From Aggregatibacter aphrophilus ATCC 33389 (GTDB taxonomy: Bacteria > Pseudomonadota > Gammaproteobacteria > Enterobacterales > Pasteurellaceae): a stretch of DNA of 64,000 nucleotides. Position numbers and translations under genes: made by a program. Under the pieces are notes generated by a model. It saw nothing but the letters and a program-made list of their open reading frames with translations. It did not search any database and had not been told where the DNA came from. The stretch is from assembly GCF_900636915.1 (NCBI RefSeq), contig NZ_LR134327.1, positions 2,108,001 to 2,172,000 on the forward strand, written 5' to 3'. Below, in pieces: positions 35,671 through 44,566 of this stretch; positions within the stretch are counted from its first letter, which is position 1, and every line of letters starts with the position of its first letter.

Positions 35671-36681
35671 ATGATTAAAGTAGGCATTATCGGCGCCGGT
35701 CGTATCGGTCGCGTGCATTCCGAAAGCATCACAAAATATGTCAAAGGCGCTGAAATCAAAGCGATTTCCGATGTTCGCGTCACTGATGAACTCAAACAAT
35801 GGGCGAAAGACATGGGCATTCCACACGTTTATGAGGATTACAAACAAATTCTGCAGGATCCTGAAATTGACGCCGTGTTAGTGTGTTCTTCCACCAATAC
35901 CCACGCACCGATTTCTATTGAAGCCGCCCGTGCCGGCAAACACATTTTCTGCGAAAAACCGGTAGATGCCGATGTGAATCGCATTAAAGAAGTCTTGGCT
36001 GAAGTAGAAAAAGCCGGAGTGAAATTCCAAGTAGGTTTTAACCGTCGCTTTGACCATAACTTTAAAGCCATCAAGACCCGTGTAGAAAACGGCGACATCG
36101 GCGAACCGCACTTAATTCGCGTCACCTCTCGCGACCCGGACGCACCGCCTATTGAATACGTAAAAGTCTCCGGCGGGATGTTCTTCGACATGACTATCCA
36201 CGATTTCGATATGATCCGTTATTTATCCGGTAGCGAAGTGGTGGAAGTGTATGCCGCAGGCGGCGTGTTGGTGAATCCGGAAATCGGCAAAGCCGGCGAC
36301 ATTGACACCGCCGTCATCACGTTAAAACTCGCTAACGGTGCTATCGGTGTGATCGATAACAGCCGAAAAGCGGTTTACGGCTACGACCAACGGGCAGAAG
36401 TGTTCGGCTCCAAAGGCGCGGTACAAACCCGTAATGATACGGATTCTACCGCCGTGTATTCCTGTGAAGCCGGTGTTATCGCCGAAAAACCGAAATACTT
36501 CTTCTTAGAACGCTATATGCAATCTTTCGCCGATGAAATGGCGTGTTTTGTGGATTCCGTAGTGAACGACAAACCAACTTTAGTGAACGGCAATGACGGG
36601 TTACAACCTGTGATTATCGCACTTGCCGCCAAACGTTCTTTAGATGAAGGACGCCCGGTAAAACTGGCAGAAATTGCTTAA
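35671..36681 (+). CDS. iolG: Inositol 2-dehydrogenase IolG
   Basis: First enzyme of the pathway, oxidising myo-inositol to 2-keto-myo-inositol with NAD+, 336 residues. The N-terminal Rossmann fold reads KVGIIGAGRIGRVHSESI, followed by the family motif FCEKPVD with its conserved lysine near residue 97. The substrate domain contains DMTIHDFDMIRYLSG with the catalytic Asp/His pair near 170-175. It is full length, unlike the truncated relative at 23535-24299. Last gene of iolDEG. Confidence 0.95.
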   Translation: MIKVGIIGAGRIGRVHSESITKYVKGAEIKAISDVRVTDELKQWAKDMGIPHVYEDYKQILQDPEIDAVLVCSSTNTHAPISIEAARAGKHIFCEKPVDADVNRIKEVLAEVEKAGVKFQVGFNRRFDHNFKAIKTRVENGDIGEPHLIRVTSRDPDAPPIEYVKVSGGMFFDMTIHDFDMIRYLSGSEVVEVYAAGGVLVNPEIGKAGDIDTAVITLKLANGAIGVIDNSRKAVYGYDQRAEVFGSKGAVQTRNDTDSTAVYSCEAGVIAEKPKYFFLERYMQSFADEMACFVDSVVNDKPTLVNGNDGLQPVIIALAAKRSLDEGRPVKLAEIA

Positions 36682-36700
36682 TACACGTTTTGAGTATAAA

Positions 36701-36726
36701 AAAAGACCTGAATCTTCAGGTCTTTT
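36701..36726 (+). terminator. Terminator after iolG
   Basis: AAAAGACCTGA at 36701-36711 pairs with TCAGGTCTTTT at 36716-36726, followed by a T run. Confidence 0.92.
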
Positions 36727-36872
36727 GTTTTTTTATAGTGATATGAAAAACGCTCGGAAAAACCACCGCACTTTGGATATAAAAATTAGCAGAAACTTAT
36801 CTTAATCCATTCAATCTTTAACCCAGAAACAGAAATAACATATTGAAAATATAACTAAAACACCCATAAAGA

Positions 36873-36900
36873 AAAAGCGGCAATTTTTATTGCCGCTTTT
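36873..36900 (-). terminator. Terminator after glyA
   Basis: AAAAGCGGCAAT at 36873-36884 pairs with ATTGCCGCTTTT at 36889-36900. It lies 20 bases past the glyA stop; an A run gives T residues on the minus strand. Confidence 0.88.
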
Positions 36901-36920
36901 GTTTATTCGTTTAATTGGAC

Positions 36921-38183
36921 TTAGGCATAAACCGGAAGACGTTTACAAATTGCCAATACTTTTTCCTTGGTAGCAGCAACCACTTGCTCTTCGTTTTCTT
37001 TACCAAGCGCGTCTAATATATCGCACATCCAACCTGCAAGCTCTTTCACATCAGCTTCGTTAAAACCGCGACGGGTCACGGACGGGGTGCCGACACGAAT
37101 ACCGGATGTGACAAATGGTTTTTGCGGATCATTTGGCACAGAGTTTTTATTCACCGTGATATTAGCTTTGCCAAGCGCCGCATCTGCCGCTTTACCGGTT
37201 AAACCTTGTTTGATAAAACTCACCAAGAACAAGTGGTTTTCAGTTCCGTTAGACACAACGTCGTAACCGCGTTGTTTAAACATCTCCACCATAGCTTTGG
37301 CATTTTGGATTACCTTCGCTTGATACTCTTTATACGCCGGCTCTAATGCTTCTTTGAAACAAACCGCTTTTGCCGCAATAATGTGGACTAATGGGCCACC
37401 TTGGTTTGCCGGGAATACGGAAGATTGCAATTTTTTGTAGATCTCTTCATCGCCACAAGAAGAAAGAATTAAACCACCACGCGGACCACCCAAGGTTTTA
37501 TGAGTCGTTGTAGTGACAACATGGGCGTATGGTAATGGATTTGGATATAAACCTGCCGCAATTAAGCCTGCAACGTGCGCCATATCAACAAACAAATACG
37601 CGCCCACTTCATCGGCGATTTCACGCATTTTCTTCCAATCTACCACTTGAGAATACGCAGAGAAGCCGGCCACGATCATTTTCGGCTTGCTCTCTAAGGC
37701 TTTTTGGCGTACGTCTTCATAGTCAATTAAACCATCAGCAGTAATACCATAAAGCACAGAATTGTAGATTTTACCGGAGAAACTTACTTTCGCCCCGTGG
37801 GTTAAGTGACCACCATGGGCTAAATCCATCCCTAAAATAGTATCACCTGCATTAATTAACGCGCCATATACCGCCGCATTAGCTTGTGAACCGGAATGCG
37901 GTTGTACGTTCACATAATCTGCATCAAATAATTCTTTTGCACGATCAATAGCAAGCTGTTCCACAATGTCGGCATACTCACAACCACCATAGTAACGCTT
38001 GCCCGGATAGCCTTCCGCATATTTATTGGTAAATTGTGAACCTTGTGCTTCCATGACGCGCGGGCTGGCATAGTTTTCGGAAGCGATAAGTTCAATATGC
38101 TCTTCTTGACGACGATTTTCATCTTGAATGGCTTGCCATAAAACCGGATCGTAATCGGCGATATTCATGCTCTTTTTAAACAT
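36921..38183 (-). CDS. glyA: Serine hydroxymethyltransferase GlyA
   Basis: PLP enzyme that converts serine and tetrahydrofolate to glycine and methylene-tetrahydrofolate, the main source of one-carbon units, 420 residues. It opens [19 protein letters not shown], as in E. coli GlyA. The PLP lysine is in [16 protein letters not shown] near residue 231, and [14 protein letters not shown] lies just before it. It lies on the same strand as purHD, which need glycine and formyl-folate, but two lipoprotein genes separate them here. In H. influenzae, as I recall, glyA adjoins purD directly. Confidence 0.97.
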   Translation of the reverse strand: MFKKSMNIADYDPVLWQAIQDENRRQEEHIELIASENYASPRVMEAQGSQFTNKYAEGYPGKRYYGGCEYADIVEQLAIDRAKELFDADYVNVQPHSGSQANAAVYGALINAGDTILGMDLAHGGHLTHGAKVSFSGKIYNSVLYGITADGLIDYEDVRQKALESKPKMIVAGFSAYSQVVDWKKMREIADEVGAYLFVDMAHVAGLIAAGLYPNPLPYAHVVTTTTHKTLGGPRGGLILSSCGDEEIYKKLQSSVFPANQGGPLVHIIAAKAVCFKEALEPAYKEYQAKVIQNAKAMVEMFKQRGYDVVSNGTENHLFLVSFIKQGLTGKAADAALGKANITVNKNSVPNDPQKPFVTSGIRVGTPSVTRRGFNEADVKELAGWMCDILDALGKENEEQVVAATKEKVLAICKRLPVYA

Positions 38184-38311
38184 TGTGTTTTCCTTCTTGG
38201 TAGTTAATTGGAATACGCGTTATTGTACTCAATTTCGTAGGTAATTTTTAATAAAATCAGATGTGTTTTTTTCACCATGATGATGAAAAATTTTCACCAA
38301 GATCATTGTTA

Positions 38312-38851
38312 TTAACGCACGCAAGAACTTATATAGCTCTTCTGTGCAGTTTTTTGTTCTAAAACAAGCGTATATTGCCCATTTTTCGAATCACGAGTTA
38401 ATGACGTAACTACAAAATTAATAGTGTTTTGTTTGTTAATGCGCTTGCTGTATTTCTTAAACAGGTTCTCTTCGTAAGGTTTATATCTGGAATCCTTTTC
38501 CATAGCGTCCAAGGCATCTTCAGTGTGATTGCGTTGTACCGAGTTGGTGGTGAGGGTATAAGTTAATTTGTGAGTCTGCTCATCTAATTTCCACGTTCCT
38601 GTACTGCTTAAATCATACACAAAGAACGGCTTATCAATGGGTTCAATAATCGAACTGTTATTTACCAACGAACCGTCACCAATCAGTTTCAAACGACTCA
38701 CCGTCTTGGTGTTATGTTCCGGATAGCTGGCGGTACATTGCCATTCACCAGTTAATTTACGATGGGTGATTTTGCCGTCATCCACGATATCCAACAAAGT
38801 ACAACCACCTAATAGTGATACGGTTAATCCGAGTAAAACTAATTTTTTCAT
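38312..38851 (-). CDS. Small outer-envelope lipoprotein, function unknown
   Basis: Predicted lipoprotein of 179 residues. The start at 38851 is chosen because it yields a clean lipoprotein signal peptide (MKKLVLLGLTVSLLGGCTLL, lipobox LGGC) preceded by AGAGGAT; a longer frame from 38917 adds an unlikely leader. The mature part begins with LTGEWQCTASYPEHNTKTVSRLKLIGDGS, then beta-strand-like segments (SSTGTWKLDEQTHKLTYTLT) and a basic central region. The GEWxC start and layout match the neighbouring lipoprotein at 39211-39759, suggesting an old duplication. No catalytic motif is seen. It could be a small-molecule or lysozyme-inhibitor-like binding protein, but that is speculation. Confidence 0.75.
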   Translation of the reverse strand: MKKLVLLGLTVSLLGGCTLLDIVDDGKITHRKLTGEWQCTASYPEHNTKTVSRLKLIGDGSLVNNSSIIEPIDKPFFVYDLSSTGTWKLDEQTHKLTYTLTTNSVQRNHTEDALDAMEKDSRYKPYEENLFKKYSKRINKQNTINFVVTSLTRDSKNGQYTLVLEQKTAQKSYISSCVR

Positions 38852-39210
38852 GTAAAAATCCTCTGTACTTACAAAAAGTAAAATCATAAGGGTACTGGCT
38901 ATTTGTGCCAAAGTCATTTAAAACGTTATAAAACAAATACAGAACCTAACGTATTGTTATTCTACTGCAAACAGCTTAAATATGTTACTAAACTATTTTT
39001 CAGTACTTTTATCCATTAAAGTTGTAATGCCCCCTAATGAATAAAAAACAGCATCAAATGCTAAAGTTAATGGGGTAAAAAGAATTTTTTCTATTTCTAA
39101 AATGCTTGACTCATTTATCAAGACGAAAAGTAGATACCACTATCACATGATACCGTTCAAAGTGCGGTCAAAATCATCTGCGTTTTTATAAACTTTAGAA
39201 TGACAACTGT
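38852..39210. other. Intergenic region between the two lipoprotein genes
   Basis: 359 AT-rich bases with one uptake signal (AAGTGCGGT near 39162) and no credible reading frame. No clear terminator or promoter is visible, although the upstream gene would need one if the two are separate units. Confidence 0.6.
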
Positions 39211-39759
39211 TTATTTCTTCGTATTAAACCACTTATTTAGTAATTTAATGTCTTTATCATTCTCCGTCACTCGTCGGCAAGTCGCATAGTCTTTGCCCAA
39301 AATCAGCTTATTGCCATCCTGTTTAAGCTCAATTGGCATTTCAACGTGATCGTTACACTTACAATAAAAATCATCCAATTGTTCTTTTTCTTGCTGTTGC
39401 AAAGTTTTATTCTGTTTAATGGCTTTAGCGGCATTTTTACTGTGTGCCGGCACCATAGAACGATCAAGGAAATCAAAACTTAAGACATCATTTTTGTTCT
39501 GCCATTTGACATTGCCTTTTGTTAAATAGCGAATTGTTGTTTCCTTATCCATCGCAATACTGGAAATTCCCCGCAACGAGCCGGAGCCATTGGATTTTAA
39601 GATAAAGTGATCCAAGCGATCGTAGGTCAATCTATCTTTCGTCGGTATAGAATGACAAATCCACTCGCCTGCTAATGCTGAACCTTGTGTGTCGCCGGAA
39701 GCACTAGCGCAACCTGCCAATAATAAGATAGCCATACTACTCAAAAAACATTTTTTCAT
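39211..39759 (-). CDS. Small outer-envelope lipoprotein, function unknown
   Basis: Predicted lipoprotein of 182 residues with signal MKKCFLSSMAILLLAGCASA and lipobox LAGC at residues 14-17. The mature part starts SALAGEWICHSIPTKDRLTYDRLDHFILKSNGSG, echoing the GEWxC start of the lipoprotein downstream at 38312-38851. A charged, lysine- and glutamine-rich helix (about 112-130) precedes a CKCNDHVEMP segment and a final strand pair ending in a cysteine (ATCRR). The cysteines suggest disulfides in the periplasm. Start ATG follows AAGGAGC. Function unknown. Confidence 0.75.
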   Translation of the reverse strand: MKKCFLSSMAILLLAGCASASGDTQGSALAGEWICHSIPTKDRLTYDRLDHFILKSNGSGSLRGISSIAMDKETTIRYLTKGNVKWQNKNDVLSFDFLDRSMVPAHSKNAAKAIKQNKTLQQQEKEQLDDFYCKCNDHVEMPIELKQDGNKLILGKDYATCRRVTENDKDIKLLNKWFNTKK

Positions 39760-39804
39760 AACATGCTCCTTTTTCTCACAATGATAAACCGCACGTTTAA
39801 ATTC

Positions 39805-39835
39805 AAAGTGCGGTCATTTTTTCCGTTATTTTTTC
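39805..39835 (+). repeat. Uptake signal with conserved tail, overlapping the purD stop
   Basis: AAAGTGCGGTCATTTTTTCC followed by GTTATTTTTTC; the stop codon of purD (minus strand, 39826-39828) falls in the tail. Same extended form as at 14447 and 29415. Confidence 0.6.
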
Positions 39836-41115
39836 TGCTCACGAGCCACGGCGCGATAGCCGATATCACGACGATAAAAACGACCGTTCCATTGAATTTG
39901 TTCAGCCAGTTTCAGGGCTTTCTGTTGCGCCTCAAATACGCTGTCGCCCAATGCTGTAGCACAAAGCACGCGGCCTCCATTGGTAACTAACTTGCCCGCT
40001 TTCGCTTCTACGCCTGCAAAAAAAACTTTCTCATTTTCGACCGCACTTTGTGGCAAGCCGCTGATTTCATCGCCTTTACGATAATCTCCCGGATAGCCTT
40101 CTGCTGCCAATACGATACCTAAAGAAGCCTTCGGGTTCCATTGGGATTTCACTTCGTCCAATTTGCCATCACAGGCTTTAAGACAAAGTTCCACCAAATC
40201 CGATTCCAAACGTAACATAATCGGTTGGGTTTCCGGATCACCGAAACGGCAGTTAAATTCGATCACTTTTGGTTGACCATTTGGCATGATCATCAAACCG
40301 GCATACAAGAAACCCGTGTAAACATTGCCTTCTGCCGCCATACTGTTGACCGTTGGATAGATCACTTCACGCATCACGCGCTCATGAATTTCAGGTGTCA
40401 CCACAGGCGCAGGAGAATAAGCCCCCATGCCGCCGGTATTCAAACCGGTGTCTTTCTCACCCACACGTTTGTGGTCTTGACTGGTCGCCATAGGCTCGAC
40501 ATTTTTGCCATCCACCATGACAATAAAACTCGCCTCTTCGCCATCTAAAAATTCTTCAATGACCACTCGACTGCCGGCTTCACCAAAGGCATTGCCGGAA
40601 AGCATATCGCGCACCGCGTCTTCCGCTTCTTTCAACGTCATCGCCACAATCACGCCTTTGCCTGCCGCCAAGCCATCCGCTTTAACGACAATTGGCGCGC
40701 CTTTTTCACGCAAGTAAGCCAATGCCGGTTCGACCTCAGTGAAGTTTTGATATTCCGCAGTTGGGATTTTATGACGCGCTAAAAAATCTTTAGTAAAGGC
40801 TTTGGAACCTTCCAATTGCGCCGCCGCTTGCGTTGGTCCAAAAATGTTTAAACTGACTGCACGAAACGCATCCACCACGCCAATCACAAGTGGCGCTTCA
40901 GGCCCCACGATCGTTAAACCAATGTGGTTATCTTGGGCAAATTTAACCAACGCAGGAACATCCGTTGCGGCAATATTCACGTTTTCGACCTTTTGTTCTA
41001 ACGCTGTCCCGGCATTGCCCGGTGCAACGAAAATTTTATCTGCTAATGGAGATTGCGCCGCTTTCCAAGCGAGGGCGTGTTCACGACCGCCGTTTCCGAT
41101 GATGAGGATGTTCAT
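39826..41115 (-). CDS. purD: Phosphoribosylamine--glycine ligase PurD
   Basis: Second step of purine synthesis, joining glycine to phosphoribosylamine with ATP, 429 residues as in E. coli. ATP-grasp fold: the N terminus MNILIIGNGGREHALAWKAAQ, then GPEAPLVIGVVDAF, VVKADGLAAGKGVIVA, EEFLDGEEASFIVMVDG and EFNCRFGDPETQPIM. The start at 41115 follows AAGGATC; a frame extended to 41169 would run into the intergenic hairpins. It follows purH on the same strand, 153 bp away. Confidence 0.96.
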   Translation of the reverse strand: MNILIIGNGGREHALAWKAAQSPLADKIFVAPGNAGTALEQKVENVNIAATDVPALVKFAQDNHIGLTIVGPEAPLVIGVVDAFRAVSLNIFGPTQAAAQLEGSKAFTKDFLARHKIPTAEYQNFTEVEPALAYLREKGAPIVVKADGLAAGKGVIVAMTLKEAEDAVRDMLSGNAFGEAGSRVVIEEFLDGEEASFIVMVDGKNVEPMATSQDHKRVGEKDTGLNTGGMGAYSPAPVVTPEIHERVMREVIYPTVNSMAAEGNVYTGFLYAGLMIMPNGQPKVIEFNCRFGDPETQPIMLRLESDLVELCLKACDGKLDEVKSQWNPKASLGIVLAAEGYPGDYRKGDEISGLPQSAVENEKVFFAGVEAKAGKLVTNGGRVLCATALGDSVFEAQQKALKLAEQIQWNGRFYRRDIGYRAVAREQKK

Positions 41116-41139
41116 AATGATCCTTGTATTTGTGAATCG

Positions 41140-41249
41140 CCGTGGGTAAGTATACCCACGGTTAAGCATAATTGTTCCCCTTTGGGGAACATTGCTCTTG
41201 CCCTAAGGGCAAAATTATAACTAACCTAGGGTAACTTGTTACCCTAGGT
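41140..41249. repeat. Array of four hairpins between purH and purD
   Basis: Four perfect inverted repeats lie in 110 bp: CCGTGGGTA/TACCCACGG (41140-41161), TGTTCCCC/GGGGAACA (41173-41191), TTGCCC/GGGCAA (41198-41212) and ACCTAGGGTAA/TTACCCTAGGT (41224-41249). Loops are three or four bases. They would be transcribed within the purHD mRNA, and none carries a clear T run on the minus strand. Confidence 0.85.
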
Positions 41250-41268
41250 AACCCAAATCCCGCAATAT

Positions 41269-42870
41269 TTAATGACGGAAATGCCGCATTCCGGTCAATA
41301 CCATCACCATATTATGCTCATCTGCCGCATCAATCACTTCCTGATCACGCATTGAGCCGCCCGGATGAATCACACATTGAATGCCTACTTTCGCCGCCGC
41401 ATCAATACCATCGCGGAATGGGAAGAACGCATCGGATGCCATTACACAACCGGCCACTTCCAAGCCTTCATCTTGCGCTTTAATGCCAGCGATTTTAGCC
41501 GAATACACGCGGCTCATTTGACCTGCACCAATGCCAATAGTTTGGTTATCTTTGGCATAAACAATGGCATTCGATTTCACAAATTTCGCTACTTTCCAGC
41601 AGAATAGTAAATCTTTCAATTCTTGTTCGGTCGGTTGACGTTTACTGACCACTTTTAAGTCATCCAAGCCCACCATGCCTAAATCCGCATCTTGTACTAA
41701 CAATCCACCATTCACGCGTTTGAAATCTAAACGTTGGGTACGCGCTTGCCATTCTCCACATTCAAGCAAACGGACATTTTTCTTACGTTTCACCACTTCA
41801 ACAGCTTCCGCAGACACTTTCGGTGCGATAATCACTTCCACAAATTGACGTTCTACAATTTCATTTGCCGTTTTTTCGTCTAATTCACGGTTAAACGCAA
41901 TGATGCCGCCAAAGGCTGAGGTTGGGTCTGTTTGATAGGCACGATTGTAGGCCTCTAAAATGTCTTTGCCTAAGGCCACGCCGCACGGATTGGCGTGTTT
42001 CACAATCACACAGGCCGGCTCATCAAATTCTTTTACACATTCAAGAGCTGCGTCGGTGTCAGCAATATTGTTATAAGACAAAGCCTTACCTTGCAGTTGG
42101 TTTGCCGTCGCCACGCTCGCTTCTTTTACATTGAGATCTACATAAAACGCGGCATTTTGATGGGCATTTTCGCCGTAACGCATGGTTTGTTTACGCACGA
42201 AATTCAAATTTAAAGTCCGTGGGAATTGACCGCACTTCGCCTCAGCATCCTCTTCAGCGGCAACATGATAAGGTTTCACCAACTGTCCGAAATAGTTGGC
42301 AATCATGGAATCGTATTGCGCGGTATGTTCAAACGCTTTGATGGCAAGATCAAAACGGGTTTCAAGCGTTAAGCTGTTTTGATGTTGATCCATTTCGGCA
42401 AGAATGGCATCAAAATCCTGATTATTAACAACAATCGCCACATCTTTATGGTTTTTCGCAGCAGAGCGCACCATAGTTGGGCCACCGATATCAATATTTT
42501 CCACAGCATCTTCTAACGTGCAGTTTGGCTTAGCTACGGTTGCGGCGAAAGGATATAAATTCACCACCACCATATCAATACCCTCAATGCCGTGTTGTTG
42601 CATGATGACATCATCCGCACCACGACGACCTAAAATCCCACCGTGCACTTTCGGGTGTAAAGTTTTCACGCGACCGTCCATCATTTCCGGAAAACCAGTG
42701 TAATCGGACACTTCGGTTACCGGCAAGCCGTTTTGTTCTAACAGTTTTGCCGTACCGCCGGTAGAAAGCAGCTTAACACCGCGTTTTACGAGGCCTTGGG
42801 TGAATTCCACAATACCGGATTTATCGGACACGCTAAGCAATGCTTGGCGAATGGGACGAGTTGATTGCAT
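41269..42870 (-). CDS. purH: Bifunctional AICAR transformylase/IMP cyclohydrolase PurH
   Basis: Last two steps of IMP synthesis, 533 residues. The N-terminal ~190 residues are the cyclohydrolase ([35 protein letters not shown]). The C-terminal part is the formyltransferase ([44 protein letters not shown]). The start at 42870 follows AAAGGAA and gives the usual N terminus; a frame extended to 43005 runs through the promoter. Controlled by a PurR operator inside its promoter. Confidence 0.96.
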   Translation of the reverse strand: MQSTRPIRQALLSVSDKSGIVEFTQGLVKRGVKLLSTGGTAKLLEQNGLPVTEVSDYTGFPEMMDGRVKTLHPKVHGGILGRRGADDVIMQQHGIEGIDMVVVNLYPFAATVAKPNCTLEDAVENIDIGGPTMVRSAAKNHKDVAIVVNNQDFDAILAEMDQHQNSLTLETRFDLAIKAFEHTAQYDSMIANYFGQLVKPYHVAAEEDAEAKCGQFPRTLNLNFVRKQTMRYGENAHQNAAFYVDLNVKEASVATANQLQGKALSYNNIADTDAALECVKEFDEPACVIVKHANPCGVALGKDILEAYNRAYQTDPTSAFGGIIAFNRELDEKTANEIVERQFVEVIIAPKVSAEAVEVVKRKKNVRLLECGEWQARTQRLDFKRVNGGLLVQDADLGMVGLDDLKVVSKRQPTEQELKDLLFCWKVAKFVKSNAIVYAKDNQTIGIGAGQMSRVYSAKIAGIKAQDEGLEVAGCVMASDAFFPFRDGIDAAAKVGIQCVIHPGGSMRDQEVIDAADEHNMVMVLTGMRHFRH

Positions 42871-42912
42871 GAATAATTTCCTTTGATTTATGAAGTAAAA
42901 TGGAGGTGTTGC

Positions 42913-42934
42913 ATTATAAAGCAAACGTTTGCTT
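42913..42934 (-). promoter_or_regulatory. purH promoter with PurR operator
   Basis: AAGCAAACGTTTGCTT (42919-42934) is a perfect 16-bp palindrome matching the PurR consensus core GCAAACGTTTGC. On the minus strand it lies directly before a TATAAT (42913-42918), so it occupies the -35/-10 spacer and PurR would block polymerase. Confidence 0.85.
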
Positions 42935-43059
42935 TTATGTAGAAATGCACGGAAAATTTGTAAAAAAGTGCGGTTGTTTTTAAACGTATTTTTGTATTTA
43001 GGCAAAAGAAAAAGCGCGAACCTGCTTTCACAAATCCGTGCTTTCTCAAGGTTACTAAA

Positions 43060-44481
43060 CTACGCTTTAGCCTGTGAGCGTTTCACTAAAACAGTGGAAA
43101 GGCTGAACGCCACAATAAAGGAAATGGCCATACCGATGCTGTACATGGCAAGACTGTCCGGTTTAATCGATGGAATACCTAAGAAACCTGCCGCACCAAG
43201 GGCGATTGCTTTTACGTTAAAGAAGGCAATGAACGCACTCGCCAGACCGGAGCCAACCATGGCTGCGATAAAGGCTTGGCGATAACGCAAGTTCACCCCG
43301 AACATGGCCGGCTCGGTAATACCAAGCAACGCAGAAATGCCGGAAGGAATGGCCAAGCCGCGAACTTTCGGATCTTTTAAGGCAAATGCCACGCCCAAAC
43401 AGGCGGCGCCCTGCGCAATGTTAGACATTGCCGCAATTGGGAAAATAAAGGTACCGCCGGTGCGTGCCATTTCCGCTAATAATTGGGTTTCCACCGCAAT
43501 GAAGGTTTGGTGCATACCGGTAATCACGATTGGTGCGTAGAAGGTACCGAAAATTGCACCGCCGATGAAACCTAATGTGTCATATAACCAGGTTAACCCT
43601 GCCGCGATTAATGAACCTGCTTCACGTCCGATTGGGCCGATGATGGTAAACGCCAAGAAGCCTGCGATAAACAAAGAAAATAACGGTGTGACCAAATTAT
43701 CTAAATAAGACGGCACAAATTTACGAAACGTTTTTTCTAACGTTGCCAACACCCAAGCGGAAATTAAGGTTGGGATCACAGTGCCTTGATAGCCTACACG
43801 TTCAATTTCCAAACCAAACACATTCCAATATTGGATTTTGCCTTCTGCCAGAGTTAAAGCATAGTTCCAACCGTCAGCCAGTGCCGGGTGAACCAATAAC
43901 ATGCCTAATGCGGCCCCAAGGAATGGGTTACCACCAAACTTACGGGTGGCGGAAAAGCCAAGCAATACCGGCAAGAACACAAACGGTGCGTTCGCAATGG
44001 TATTAATGAAATCCACTAAATCTTTGAGTTCAGGATGCATGTCAATGACGCTGAGTTCATCCACAAAGAACCCTTTGGCGGTGAGCATGCTGTAAATACC
44101 CATCAACAAACCGCCTGCCACAATGGCCGGAATGATCGGTACGAAGATATCCGCTAAACCTTTCACCAAACGTTGCAACAAACCTTGGTTACCGCTCGCG
44201 GCGTCTGCCACTTCCGCTTTACTCACATCGCCGATACCGAGTAATTTAGTTAATTCAGCGTGGACTTTATTCACGGTACCGGAACCAAAAATAATTTGAT
44301 ATTGTCCTGCCACGGCAAACTGACCTTTAACACCTTCAATGTTATCAACACCTTCCTTGTCCACTTTGCTTTCGTCGTGTAATACAATACGCAAACGTGT
44401 GGCGCAATGTGCGGCGGTTGCAATATTCTCTTTTCCACCAAGTTTCTCAATGACTTGCTGCGCAATTTTAGGAAAGTTCAT
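43060..44481 (-). CDS. scrA: Sucrose-type PTS transporter EIIBC, ScrA-like
   Basis: Phosphotransferase-system permease of 473 residues that imports and phosphorylates a glucoside. The EIIB domain is N-terminal with the phospho-cysteine in ATAAHCATRLRIVL (Cys26) and FAVAGQYQIIFGSGTVNKVH. An EIIC domain with about ten membrane segments follows (VPIIPAIVAGGLLMG, GITEPAMFGVNLRYR). These match ScrA more closely than TreB or BglF. No EIIA domain is present, so it would rely on a glucose-type EIIA. No sucrose-6-phosphate hydrolase or regulator gene is adjacent. Trehalose cannot be excluded. Confidence 0.82.
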   Translation of the reverse strand: MNFPKIAQQVIEKLGGKENIATAAHCATRLRIVLHDESKVDKEGVDNIEGVKGQFAVAGQYQIIFGSGTVNKVHAELTKLLGIGDVSKAEVADAASGNQGLLQRLVKGLADIFVPIIPAIVAGGLLMGIYSMLTAKGFFVDELSVIDMHPELKDLVDFINTIANAPFVFLPVLLGFSATRKFGGNPFLGAALGMLLVHPALADGWNYALTLAEGKIQYWNVFGLEIERVGYQGTVIPTLISAWVLATLEKTFRKFVPSYLDNLVTPLFSLFIAGFLAFTIIGPIGREAGSLIAAGLTWLYDTLGFIGGAIFGTFYAPIVITGMHQTFIAVETQLLAEMARTGGTFIFPIAAMSNIAQGAACLGVAFALKDPKVRGLAIPSGISALLGITEPAMFGVNLRYRQAFIAAMVGSGLASAFIAFFNVKAIALGAAGFLGIPSIKPDSLAMYSIGMAISFIVAFSLSTVLVKRSQAKA

Positions 44482-44566
44482 AGTCTTCTCCCGAAGTAGT
44501 AAATAATAGGTAGAATTCTAACTAAAAGGTTTTTGCTAAGCCAGTAGAATTTACTGCGTCATTCAC

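Noticed and set aside
42871-43005. Extended purH reading frame
   Set aside because: The extra codons cross the PurR operator and -10 box.
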